Source: Macrosoma leucophasiata
Lineage: Eukaryota > Arthropoda > Insecta > Lepidoptera > Hedylidae
DNA: 64,000 bases
Assembly: GCA_036365455.1 (NCBI GenBank)
Contig: JAWQUS010000009.1
Coordinates: 1,208,001 to 1,272,000, forward strand
Direction of reading: 5' to 3'
The notes under the pieces were generated by a model. That model ran no database searches. It saw nothing but the letters and a program-made list of their open reading frames with translations, and had not been told where the DNA came from. The position numbers and the translations under genes were made by a program. This document shows, in pieces, positions 31,384 through 41,467 of this stretch; positions within the stretch are counted from its first letter, which is position 1; each line of letters starts with the position of its first letter.

Positions 31384-31974
31384 ACGTATTGTCTCTGTAT
31401 CAATTGCTATGAGTGTAAACTAACATTATGACGTCACATGCACTCGGGTTAGTTCGGGAGCTGTCGGCGTGTCTTCGGTACTGGATTCAAAAACTTATTT
31501 TTATTTTGATATAACTTATGAATTATTGCAAAAAGATAATTTTAAAAATAGTTTTGTTATAAAACTTATATATAATCTTTCTATTTAATGCATAATTTTT
31601 TTTTTCAAAAACCCAATTGCCGCTTATCATCTTACAATACAAAACGAATTCCCATCAAATGGTTCAAGTTGCACATTTCATCAATACCGGCTAGATTGCC
31701 CCTGCTCGTCTATAACCGAGTAATATTTGAGTAATGAGAAGCCAGCTCGATCGCGTCCGGGCTGTCTTATTGCTTTAAACTCGTTACTATTCAATATCTC
31801 CGAAATGAGTTTGTTCGGCTGTCGGTTCATATTGAATTTCCTTCCGACAGTCGAGAGCTCGAAAAACGAGTTGGAATCAATTGAACTGATGCATATTAAT
31901 CACATTTTTGCGTTTCAGTGGCCTTGTAGCTATTGATTTGAAGATACGATTTAACGAGCGAATGCGTGCAACAA
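31384..31974. other. No gene or repeat recognised
   Basis: ORFs under 70 codons only, no domains. Confidence 0.4.
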
Positions 31975-32105
31975 TATGGGGTTCTTCAAAAAAGGCCTCA
32001 AGAGACCTTCAGGCTTGGCAGTGCGTTGGCAACGTCTTTGGTGTTGCAAATGTTCAAGCAAACGGGCATTTTGCTTGCCTGTCATTCATCAAACAAAAAG
32101 GTAAA
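31975..32105 (+). repeat. Lepidopteran SINE-like fragment
   Basis: 'gaccttcaggcttggcagtg', 'gttgcaaatgttcaagca' and 'cattttgcttgcctgtcatt' correspond in reverse to 9615-9770. It ends in 'aaacaaaaagg'. Confidence 0.5.
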
Positions 32106-32129
32106 TAGAATAAGTTTTTATGTATTTTT

Positions 32130-32383
32130 TTTTAAATACGCTTACACTCACAGCTCCATATTAGGTGTTATATAAACCTGTGCCGTGGATGCCGTTGTAC
32201 ACATACAACACATACACAAACACCCAGGCCCGAAACAAATATCTGTAGGCCATACAAATATTTGTTCTGGTCCAGACCCGAAACAAATATCTGTAGGCCA
32301 TACAAATATTTGTCCCGATGCGGGGACCGAACCCGCGACCCTTCGAATCAAACGGTTACACCGCTGGACTACCCGGGTCGTAT
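32130..32383 (-). repeat. SINE-C with internal 57-bp duplication
   Basis: The tRNA-like head in reverse is at about 32313-32380 (B box GGTTCGGTCCCC on the minus strand). The block 'acccgaaacaaatatctgta' plus 'atacaaatatttgt' occurs twice in tandem (about 32230-32315). Confidence 0.8.
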
Positions 32384-32976
32384 GTTGGAAAACTAGCATA
32401 CTGTAAATGGTGACTGACTTAGCGTAACTTCACAGAGGTAGGAAGAGGTAAATAGATACATTTAAATATACCCACCAAACCCACTGTAGTAGCTAGTAAC
32501 CTGACGATGCAAGTCTCCTTGTAGATCAATTTGATAGAATCATTTGAAGTTTGCAGTTAAAAAGGCATAAAACACTAGCTCACTGAGGCTGTCAAACGAT
32601 CTATTTTATTAATATACATTTATATATTGTACTTCCTCGACCTGACCGTTGAAATTCGCACAACATCGAAAGCTTAACAGCTTTTCAGTTCTGAAAAGTC
32701 TGCAGAGAGCGTCGTCATCTGTCCTTTGCTCTCGCACGCGTTGCTATACATCCGTCCCGTTCAAATCTGTGTCGACAGCCAATGGAGCGGAGCAAATGTT
32801 GTTTGCGTTCCTCAGAGTCCTTGTAGTCTTTTTACTAAGATCTTTGTTCGGGATATGTGTAGCGAATTCGTAAGGTGAATACGAGGAACATATTCAGTTG
32901 TTTGAACTGCTCTTTGGATACCTAGATAGATGTTTTAATGTTATGTAACAGCATATTATATAGTTCGTATTGATAG
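32384..32976. other. No gene recognised
   Basis: A short scrap 'cgtaacttcacagaggtagg' near 32423 recalls SINE-B. A 74-codon plus ORF (32649-32873) with a hydrophobic end (LVVFLLRSLFGICVANS) has no recognised family. Confidence 0.4.
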
Positions 32977-32989
32977 TAGGTATGATATA

Positions 32990-33302
32990 CGTAACTTCAC
33001 GCCTGTAATCCCCGAAGGGGTAGGCAGAGGTGAATGCATGCAATTATTCAAGCAAACATGCAAACACCCACGATTCGTCGGTTACGTTTTGGCCCATGTA
33101 ACAGGTGGCGAGCCTGTTGACATCTCCGGGCACATTACCAAACTTCGAGGTACTGGGAAATTTCCAGAAAGTGGAATAATCCCAATAGAACCAAAGATAA
33201 AGGACTTTACACCATTATCTCTGATAACCCCTTACCCGGGAATCGAACCCAGGACCTCAGCGTAGTAGTAGTGGCCTGCTACCACTAGGCTACCGAGGCA
33301 GT
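32990..33302 (-). repeat. SINE-B, full-length, 13-bp target duplication
   Basis: Runs from 'cgtaacttcacgcctgtaat' to 'ctaggctaccgaggcag'. The tRNA-like head lies at the right end (minus strand, B box GGTTCGATTCCC). TAGGTATGATATA repeats at 32977-32989 and 33303-33315. Confidence 0.9.
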
Positions 33303-33315
33303 TAGGTATGATATA

Positions 33316-33517
33316 ATAGTAGATATGTAGGTAGGAGTACAGGCTAAGGACATTTATTTTGAAGCTTGAACTACTGATTTACATCGGTAATGTAAGGTAT
33401 ATTTCCACTCCATTGTTATATAGTAACGTGTCTGTTACTGGTTAAATGGTAGTTAGTCTACAGCATTATTGAATACCGGTTTATTACACTCCTTATTGAC
33501 CGCGTTATTCTAGCGTA
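33316..33517. other. No gene or repeat recognised
   Basis: Nothing seen in this short stretch. Confidence 0.4.
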
Positions 33518-33640
33518 ACAGGGAAGGGACAGAGAAGTAACAGGGAAGAGACAGGGAAGTTACAGGGGTGGAACAGGGAAGTTACAGGGGTGGAACAGGA
33601 AAGGAACAGGGAAGACACATGGAAGAAACAGAGAAGTCGC
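33518..33640. repeat. Minisatellite, ACAGGGAAG-based
   Basis: The motif 'acagggaag' with variable fillers (gggacag, agagac, ttac, gggtgga) repeats about ten times. A 'gttacaggggtggaacaggg' unit is duplicated. Confidence 0.8.
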
Positions 33641-33799
33641 AAGAAAAATATTGTGGTTCGAGATTCGAGACTAGAGACCGTTAATGTAAGGTGAGTGTTT
33701 CAGTCCGCATTCACGCTCCAGGCCTTCAGAACATGTTTTTCCAACCGACGTGTGTTGGAAAAAACTCGTTTTGTTTTGACAGTTTTTAAATAGATACAT

Positions 33800-34120
33800 T
33801 CCTACTATCTCTCTCTCGTCTGTTACCTCTTCACGTCCAAACGACTGAACCGATTTTAATAATATTTGGTACAGAGATAGAGATGTCTTAGGAATCGGCG
33901 TGCATGTATGAAGAGAATGATGAAGGTAGACGAGGCACAAGAGGTTTGTCAGAACCGGGATGTCTGGCGCTCTACACTCTCTGCCTACCCCGTTAGGGAC
34001 CTGGCGTGAAGATACATACATACATACATACTAATATTACAAAGAGGAAAGTGTATGTACGTTTGTAAGTTCTCAAGTTTTAGCGAGACTAACGAACAGC
34101 AATTGATTTTTATATATTGA
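33800..34120. mobile_element. Junction of Hel-a, LINE-V and Hel-d scraps
   Basis: 33800-33884 is Hel-a ('cacgtccaaacgactgaacc'). At 33885 it changes to the last ~45 codons of LINE-V (LRNRRACMKRMMKVDEAQEV to the stop at ~34012) with a (CATA)n tail. 34060-34120 is a Hel-d 5' end in reverse ('ttttagcgagactaacgaac'). No target duplication was found for the LINE piece. Confidence 0.65.
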
Positions 34121-34144
34121 GTTAAAGAAGAATAAATATAAATA

Positions 34145-34760
34145 AACATAGAGAGTTTTGACGGGAACCTTGAAAGAGGCGTGTGATGCTCTTATTTAAT
34201 TTCGTGGTGTATTTTTGAGTAATATTAAATAAAGTTGGTGCGCCCGTGTGTAGTGAAATAAAACAACAGTGCGAAAACACGTCCTTTCGGGTTGCCTCCA
34301 GAACTTCATTGTAAATGTTCTGTAGCCATCGCTTTACTCGAATTACTGACTGTGACTGACTGATAATTGACCGACTCACCGACTGACACTTTTTTTTTTT
34401 TTTTTTTTTTTTAGGTCGGGCTTTGTGTAGGCGGCCTGTCTCGAGACGGCACTAGTCTACTTTACCGGGCAATCGGCGAGCGCAGAAGGCGCTCCAGCCT
34501 AGCAAAAAAGTTAGCGCAACTGCCTAAGGGTGACCCATGCGGGTCCGTGCCTCGGCTTAGGACGTTGCGGAGAGACATATGAGACATATGCGATATGGGC
34601 GGTTCAACTTTCGCTCTACTCCATTCGGTTGGTGATAACCGGAACGTCGTCGGCCTCGCGGGGCCGGACCGACTGACTCTGACTTTTACCCTGCTTATGA
34701 CGAATACGAAATATCGTTTTACTTGACACTGGCAATATGCGTAACAGCGATGCCATTATA
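34145..34760 (+). repeat. R8 repeat, interrupted by a poly(A) retroposon
   Basis: The parts 34145-34377 and 34678-34760 match R8 at 22935-23730. Removal of the insertion at about 34388-34667 rejoins 'accgactgac' repeats to 'tgactcttacttttac'-like R8 sequence. Confidence 0.75.
34388..34667 (-). repeat. GC-rich poly(A) retroposon of unknown family
   Basis: A T-run of over 25 (34390 on) marks a minus-strand poly(A) tail. The body, about 250 bp, is far more GC-rich than the surroundings ('gcggcctgtctcgagacggc'). ACCGACTGAC repeats at 34378-34387 and 34668-34677. No tRNA-like B box was seen. It is the only copy in the window. It could be a SINE or a LINE 3' end. Confidence 0.75.
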
Positions 34761-35523
34761 TATATAAAAAAAAAGAAAAATAAACTTATTGGTTCAATAA
34801 ATTATCTCTCGAGTTCAATGTACTTAATACTGATTTCATTAAATTACTCTATTGTGGCAGTACAACGAAATCATATTTAATTTAGGAAAATTCGCCTCAA
34901 AATAGAACATAGAAGAAAAACTTTTGTTCCCAGCAACAGTATTTTAACTTGAGACAATGAATTTTGACATTTATTAAGGAAGTGGATGGAGGTCGAATAA
35001 CAAACGTGCCATGAATCGCAATTCGAATTTTGATGATGGTGTTATTCTTTTTTTTTTAAGTGACTCATTAAAAAAAGAAATGGTTAATCAATTAAAGTGA
35101 CATTAAGACATGCCTGGATCAGGAGGCTTATTATGATGAACGTAACAAATCAGCATTAAAGTAAATTAGATAGTCGCCACTAGATCAAAGAGAGTAGTTA
35201 CCAAGAATAAGTAACAATTCAATGTTATTCTTAACATTTAGATTCTTTCCGCTTGCAGTACCTACGTCTTTTAACATTATTACTGGTTTTTAGTTGATTT
35301 CCAGGTAGAAGGTAGACGTAAGTAGTGTATAAAACTTTTTTTTTTCTCTGCTTCACAACCCAGTATTAGATAATACACGGTACTACGGTTTATAACCACA
35401 GGGTATATCTAATTTGTATTATTATAACACGCTTTTTTCCACAATACAACACAGTTTGTAATTTATAATTACTATTGTTTGTGTACCTATTTCTGTCTGT
35501 CAAATCTGTCAATAATAGGTTAA
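34761..35523. other. No gene or repeat recognised
   Basis: AT-rich. No ORF of note. Confidence 0.4.
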
Positions 35524-35782
35524 AAGTTGTTCCGAAATACACTGTAAGTTGACTGGATTACATGATGCTGAATTTCTTTAACTACTTTCATACAAATTGT
35601 TAGTCTCTCACTGTATTATAAAAAAGTTTATCTTTTTTAAAGTCATATATATCATAAGTTTGTTATTTGGATTTAGTGTAATTGAGACTTTTATTTATTT
35701 TTCTTTTTAAATTGTAACTTCATAGTTTATACCACAGACCAATAAATGTCGCAATGGTCAGTATATTTCGGAACAGCCTCTC
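35524..35782. mobile_element. Possible TTAA-flanked MITE
   Basis: 'gttccgaaatacactg' (left) pairs with 'cagtatatttcggaac' (right). TTAA occurs just outside both (35520-35523 and 35783-35786), but at unequal distances, so the call is tentative. Confidence 0.35.
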
Positions 35783-35877
35783 TTAACGTCAACCGTGTCG
35801 ACTTTACGTTGTCACATTAATGAGCCCTTGTCTGTCAAATGTCATTGCCTGTTTTTTTTTTTTATCCTTTAGCATTG

Positions 35878-36092
35878 GCTTCATGTGTTAATAAATTCAA
35901 AATTCAAAAATTTTAAATTCTAATCTTTTATTTCAAATTGGTCCACGAGGACACTTTTGCATTGACGAGTTATACGCTACCTAGAGAGAATGACATATAA
36001 TAATAATCCAATAGGTGTTAATAAACACCAATTGAATAATAATATTTAACCGATACGTGAATCATCACATTTTTCAATTCCTTCATAGAAGT
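35878..36092 (-). mobile_element. LINE 3' UTR copy
   Basis: Reverse complement of 13691-13882 with the same inner limit near 'tccttcatagaag'. A T-run precedes it. A 5'-truncated retroposed LINE end is the likely origin. Confidence 0.65.
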
Positions 36093-36501
36093 AAATGAAA
36101 AATCTGCTCGCCCTAGTCATAGTCATTCACTTGGCAGAGAATGAAATTACTAACTTATGTGTCTTTGAGAAACCTTTTCATGTTCCGTAATGCATATCTG
36201 TCATAGTGTCTGGTACTGCAAGCCATCTGTTTTATATGTATTTTTTTTTTCTCTTAATTTAATTTTTACATAATTTCATAAACCCTATGTAAGCAGTCGA
36301 CCGGCAGGTTATGCAACCTATTTCAAATTCTACTTTTGTATTAAATTATTTTACATTATTTATTATCTGTTGTCCATATTATTATATTTATATTTTTATA
36401 ATATTCAATACTTAATATACTATATTTATAAATATCTATTTATTTTTATTTATATATCATAAGTATATAGTCATATATCAATATTTTATTCGGCTGGCCT
36501 A
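36093..36501. other. AT-rich leader before the LINE ORF
   Basis: This may contain the 5' UTR of the LINE at 36502. Its 5' boundary cannot be fixed because there is no second copy and no clear target duplication. Confidence 0.4.
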
Positions 36502-39426
36502 ATGTCTGACGATGGTAGTTATTATTCAGCTGATGATGGCTCATCAACTTCCTTTGCTTCACTTGATAACTCTTTTTCGCTCAACCTTAAATTAAATGAT
36601 GAATTGCAACGATTTTCTAATAGTTTACACGTATGCCACATTAACGCTCAAAGCATTCCTCAACATTACTCTGAGCTCCTTAACATTTTCTCGGATAGTT
36701 TTTTTCACGCTATACTGATTTCTGAAAGTTGGCTCAAGCCCGAACTCCCTTCAACCGCTTTCTGTCTCCACGACTTTACCCTTATTCGGAATGACCGCAC
36801 GGGGAAAAGAGCCGGGGGTGTTGCAATCTACCTTCGTAGCAACATCCCCCATAAAATCCTTCTGTCTTCACCTTCCCATTATAGTGGAAATCCCGAATAT
36901 CTCTTTCTCGAAGTCATTGTCAATGGGGTGAAAGCTGTTCTTGGAGTTATTTATTGTCCACCCACCATTGATTACTTTCCTATATTAGAACCCCTTTTCG
37001 AAAGTCTCTCCTCTGAGCACAGACATCTCATAATCATGGGTGATTTCAACACGGATATGTTGAGGGACAACATGCGATCCCGTAAGTTTAGGTCGTGCCT
37101 TGACTCGTCAAACTTAACGTTATTACAGCTCAACCCTACGCATCAAAATTTTGAGTTTGATGACTCCTGGCTCGACCTTATTCTCACTGCGTCAAGCTCT
37201 TTGGTCCTTAATCACGGACAATTTAGTGCACCTGGTTTGTCTAGACATGACCTAATTTTTGTATCCTACAAAATTAAAACTTCTAAAAGTCAGGCAAACA
37301 CGGTTTTAACAAGGAATTTTTCTAGGCTGAGTATTAATGAACTTAATGCAGATGCAAATAACTTAGATTGGTCTCATGTTGAATCTGCGTCATCCTTAGA
37401 TGATAAAATAACATTTTTAAATGCATCTATTTTAAACCTGTTCAATCGTCACGCTCCTTTGAAGGCTCGTCGCTATAAACGACCGCCAGCCCCCTGGATC
37501 ACTCCGGGTGTACGCATGGCAATGCGAAGGCGCGATAGGGCCTTTCGCAATTTTAAAAGAGATCGCAGTGATGCAAGTAGATTGCGTTACAAACAAGCAA
37601 GAAATCGTTGTAATCAGATGGTGAGAGTTGCGAAGCGTCGTTACATCTACGAAAACGTTCTTAATTCCTCACCTGCAGACGTTTGGAAATTTCTTAAATC
37701 ACTTGGTCTCTCTAAAACACATTCGATCCCATCCTCACTTAATTTTACACTAGATGATCTGAATCAACATTTTTCCAATACTTCCACTTTAGACCCTATT
37801 ATTAAAACTGAAACTATCCGATCCCTTTCCTCTTTGCCCTGTATCCCGTGTGACATATTTTCCTTTACAACTGTTACCAGTGACGAAGTTAGAAAATGCA
37901 TTCTCTCTCTGAAATCTAAGGCAGTTGGCTGCGATGGAATAGGCCGAACTATGGTACTTTTAATTCTCGACTGTCTATTGCCCATTTTCACCCATATTAT
38001 CAACTTTTCCCTAACTACCGGTGCTTTCCCTTCAATCTGGTGCAAGGCTCACATCATACCGCTACCTAAAATATCAAATCCCACCTTGGTTAATCATTAT
38101 CGCCCTATCTCAATTCTTCCCTTTTTGTCAAAAATTTTAGAGGCCATAGTTCATAAACAGTTCTCTCGTTTTATCTTTGCAAATAACCTTATCTCTCCAC
38201 TTCAATCTGGTTTTCGCCCTGCCCATAGCACTTCCACTGCCCTTCTCAATGTTATCGAGGATGTTAGAACCGGTATGGAGCATTCAAAGTTAACTGTGCT
38301 GGTTCTGATCGATTTTTCTAACGCATTCAATACCGTGAATCACGACATCCTTCTTGCTATTCTCGCACGTCTCAACTCTTCGTCATTGGTACAAAAATGG
38401 TTTTCCTCGTACCTTGGTGGACGTCAGCAGACAGTGCGGGGTAATGGGGAGTTCTCAAACTGGCAAAATCTCTCTGTTGGCGTACCACAGGGTGGTATAC
38501 TTTCCCCTCTTCTTTTCTCCCTCTTTATTAATATCCTCACCTTCAACCTCCGCGGCTCTTACCATCTGTATGCTGATGACCTGCAAATATATGCTCAAGC
38601 TGATAGTGCCAACCTTCACCATGCTATCTCTGTTATCAACAACGACCTTCATGCTATCTCTGAGTGGTCCAGGAAGTTTGGTATCTCGGTCAATGCATCA
38701 AAGTGTCACTGCATTATTTTAGGAAGTAGCTCGCAGATTCAAAGACTAAATCTTGACGTTTTAACACCGGTCACCTTTGAAAATTCCATTATTCAATTTT
38801 CTCAGCACGTCAAGAACTTAGGATTGAATTTAGATAATTGCCTAAAATGGAATAAGCAGGTCATGTCGATTAGCCAAAGCTCCATTGCTACTTTGCGATC
38901 CTTATATCGGTATAAAAACTTTTTGCCGTCTAGTACAAAAACTCTCTTAGTACAATCTCTCGTTGTCCCTATCATTGATTATGCAGATGTCTGTTGTTCG
39001 GATATATCAGAACAACTTCTAAACAAGTTGGATCGTCTTCTTAATAATTGTATTCGGTTCATCTTTGGCTTGCGCAAATTTGACCATATATCCCAGTATC
39101 GTTCTAAGCTTAAATGGCTCCCTATCCGACAAAGAAGACATGTAAGATCTCTTTGCTTACTTTTTTCCATCATCAACGATCCACATTCCCCCAGCTATCT
39201 TAAAAACAAATTTCAATTTCTAGGTGACACCCACAATTTCGCTCTTCGTTCATCTGAAAATTTATCTCTTGCAATTCCTTCACACCGTTCAGGTTTCTTG
39301 TCAAACTCCTTTGCCATCTCGTCAATTAAGCTCTGGAACACGCTACCCATTGACATTCGGAAATCTCCCAGTAAATCAGCTTTCAAGTTCATGCTAAAGA
39401 AATACTTCTTGAGTCAGTTGTCCTAA
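36502..39426 (+). CDS. LINE endonuclease/reverse transcriptase, CR1/Jockey-like, intact
   Basis: A 974-codon uninterrupted ORF. Residues 1-40 are acidic and Ser-rich with no match. From about residue 42 an APE-type endonuclease begins: HINAQS (46-51), SESWL (74-78), GGVAIY (~103-108), GDFN (180-183), SRHDLIF (~248). The reverse transcriptase follows: RPISILPFLSKILEAIV, QSGFRPAHSTSTALL, LIDFSNAFNTVNHDIL with the first catalytic Asp at 604, GVPQGGILSPLLFSLFIN, and YADD at 690-693. The C-terminus has SKLKWLPIRQRRHVRSLCLL and IKLWNTLPIDIRKSPS. It nicks target DNA and copies its own RNA at the nick. Endonuclease His/Asp/Asn and polymerase Asp residues are all present, so it may be active. No ORF1 was found upstream. 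The start could be internal, but the first ATG is in a plausible context. Clade placement (CR1 group, Daphne/Kendo-like) is inferred. Confidence 0.92.
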   Translation: MSDDGSYYSADDGSSTSFASLDNSFSLNLKLNDELQRFSNSLHVCHINAQSIPQHYSELLNIFSDSFFHAILISESWLKPELPSTAFCLHDFTLIRNDRTGKRAGGVAIYLRSNIPHKILLSSPSHYSGNPEYLFLEVIVNGVKAVLGVIYCPPTIDYFPILEPLFESLSSEHRHLIIMGDFNTDMLRDNMRSRKFRSCLDSSNLTLLQLNPTHQNFEFDDSWLDLILTASSSLVLNHGQFSAPGLSRHDLIFVSYKIKTSKSQANTVLTRNFSRLSINELNADANNLDWSHVESASSLDDKITFLNASILNLFNRHAPLKARRYKRPPAPWITPGVRMAMRRRDRAFRNFKRDRSDASRLRYKQARNRCNQMVRVAKRRYIYENVLNSSPADVWKFLKSLGLSKTHSIPSSLNFTLDDLNQHFSNTSTLDPIIKTETIRSLSSLPCIPCDIFSFTTVTSDEVRKCILSLKSKAVGCDGIGRTMVLLILDCLLPIFTHIINFSLTTGAFPSIWCKAHIIPLPKISNPTLVNHYRPISILPFLSKILEAIVHKQFSRFIFANNLISPLQSGFRPAHSTSTALLNVIEDVRTGMEHSKLTVLVLIDFSNAFNTVNHDILLAILARLNSSSLVQKWFSSYLGGRQQTVRGNGEFSNWQNLSVGVPQGGILSPLLFSLFINILTFNLRGSYHLYADDLQIYAQADSANLHHAISVINNDLHAISEWSRKFGISVNASKCHCIILGSSSQIQRLNLDVLTPVTFENSIIQFSQHVKNLGLNLDNCLKWNKQVMSISQSSIATLRSLYRYKNFLPSSTKTLLVQSLVVPIIDYADVCCSDISEQLLNKLDRLLNNCIRFIFGLRKFDHISQYRSKLKWLPIRQRRHVRSLCLLFSIINDPHSPSYLKNKFQFLGDTHNFALRSSENLSLAIPSHRSGFLSNSFAISSIKLWNTLPIDIRKSPSKSAFKFMLKKYFLSQLS

Positions 39427-39457
39427 TTTCATATGTTAGCCATCATAATAATTTATG

Positions 39458-39516
<59 letters not shown>

Positions 39517-39895
39517 GTTTATATATAAACTTATATTCAATTATTTATAAGTAATTTATTATATTATGTAATTATTCATCTTGATATTTTAAGTAAATTT
39601 AATTTAAATATATCAACTATGTATTTATGTACTTATTGATGTCATCCCCTATTTAATTAGATATAAAGTAAGTATCTACATCAATAGATATACGATTTAA
39701 TTATATTTTTTTTTTTTGTACTTGTTATCATACTTAAATAATACTTTTTGTAATTTTTTTTTTTTTGCTCCCGCACCCTTGACAATTTGTCCCATAACCC
39801 CATGGTTGACTGTCAGAGAATGCCTAGTGGCATTAAGTCCGCCATATGTATAATGTGCATTAAAGTATAAATAAATAAATAAATTAATTAATAAA
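39427..39895 (+). mobile_element. LINE 3' UTR, hairpin and A-rich tail
   Basis: AT-rich with a (TA)n run of ~50 (39463-39512). Near the end a hairpin AATGCC-TAGT-GGCATT (39819-39834) is followed by 'aagtccgccatatgtataat' and a TAAA-type tail. Stem-loops close to the 3' end are what CR1/L2-group reverse transcriptases use to recognise their RNA. Confidence 0.75.
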
Positions 39896-39939
39896 TTAAA
39901 ACTTTTTTAAGCGAATATTTTATTAAGTGAATTTTGTAT

Positions 39940-40925
39940 CTTTTTGCGGTTCCGTTGTAAACAAGTAACCCTTATAGTTTCGCCATGTTCGTCTGTTTGT
40001 CTGTCTGTCTTTCTGTCTGTCTGTCCGTCCACGGTTTATCGCAAAAACGATTAGTACTAGAGACTTGAAATTTGGCACAAATATTCTTTATTACGCCGAC
40101 AAAATGGTAGAACAGAATGGTTTTACTGGTGGTAGAGCTCCAGTGACGGAGCTCGCGGGCGTAGGCACCACCGCATTACCTGATTTACTTGCCGCTAAAT
40201 GGTAGTGTTCAGCACTATCGTGTTCCGGTCAGGTGGTAATGTACGGCCCTGTAATTTCCGGCACAGAGGCATAACACCTTAGGCCTCAGGAGTGGTAACG
40301 CATTTGCATTTTGACCTTGGTCTTTGTGTGGGTGTCTATAGGCTGCAGTCATCACTTAACATCAATGTGAACTGTATGCTTGTTTGCCACTTCAATTATT
40401 TTTTTTTATTTAGAGTACCTACCGCCCCAACATGTTACGCGCGAACATATTTTTTATTTTTTTGTTTTTTTATATAGTGTGGGATATCGTTGGATAGGTC
40501 TTTCAAAAACGTTATTTCCGTAAAGTCTGAATTTCCAACAACAACTGTTTAGTTAGTAGAGAAGGGGGGACACTTGACTCTGACGAAAATTGGCACGCTA
40601 AAGCTTAATAAATCACGAACAGTTTACTTAATCGAAAAATGATGTTCATACATCCGCAACAATTTTGAAATACCTATCCAACGATATCCCACACTATATA
40701 AAAAAATAAAAAATAAAAAAAATATTCGAAAAACAAAAAAAATGTTATGTTTTTATTCTGTCACTTTGTCGGCGTGATTAACGTGTATACTTGTGCCAAA
40801 TTTCAAGTCTCTAGTACTAATAGTTTATGCTCTAAGCCGCGAACGGACAGACAGACAGACAGACAGACGGATATGGCGAAACTCGAAGAGTTCCTTGTTT
40901 ATTACGGAACCCTAAAAACGTAAAA
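39940..40925. mobile_element. R9 head-to-head inverted dimer, split by SINE-A
   Basis: 39940-40119 and 40406-40510 are R9 on the minus strand. From about 40510 to 40925 the same R9 region returns on the plus strand ('cctatccaacgatatcccac' occurs once in each orientation). The outer ends are the 'ttgtttattacggaacccta' type. SINE-A sits in the left arm. Confidence 0.65.
40120..40405 (+). repeat. SINE-A, full-length, in R9
   Basis: 'ggttttactggtggtagagc' to 'gtttgccacttcaatta'. The tail is T-rich instead of A-rich, merging with R9 sequence. Confidence 0.85.
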
Positions 40926-41467
40926 TAAACTTTTATCACCCACCTCAAGTGTACATAAACACAAATACGTGAAGTTAGCAAAACAGGCCTACAATTTGTT
41001 AATAACGTAAAGCGTTGTACGTCGCGGAGCGCTGTAATCGGCTCGTCAAATGTGGAACTCTGTTCCACTTTATTTAATCTGATAGACATTATCTCGCGAG
41101 TTTCACTGTGTCTCTTTGGTTTGGGGTTTAATTTTATTAATGTGTTCGCTAATTTTGCGGTCGCATCATACTCACGCGAGTGGAAAGGTCGGTTTAGATA
41201 TTATTTAGTAAGTTTGTTTCAACGCGGTAATCTCTGGAATAAGTTAAAGGTTCTTTCACACACTATCAATTTGAAAATCTGGTAAGATACAAAACCAAAA
41301 TTCTTTTGCAGACAAAACTCCGTAATTTCCGACACTAAAGTCACAGTGACATAACAGCTTAAGAGTGGTAATGCATCTTTTTGGTTGTTTTTTTTTCTAC
41401 GAATTTATAATAATACTACGTAACTATATACTGATTGGGCTCTCACATCAACACCATTATAAATAAA
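40926..41467. other. No gene recognised
   Basis: A 77-codon plus ORF at 41052 has a hydrophobic middle but no family. A weak SINE-A-like scrap ('agtggtaatgcatct') lies near 41366. Confidence 0.35.

Noticed and set aside
36502..39426. Host gene or retrovirus-like pol
   Set aside because: The domain order (APE endonuclease then reverse transcriptase), lack of protease, RNase H and integrase, and the tail show a non-LTR retrotransposon. No LTRs were seen.
39463..39512. Origin or regulatory AT tract
   Set aside because: It is a simple (TA)n microsatellite in the LINE 3' UTR.
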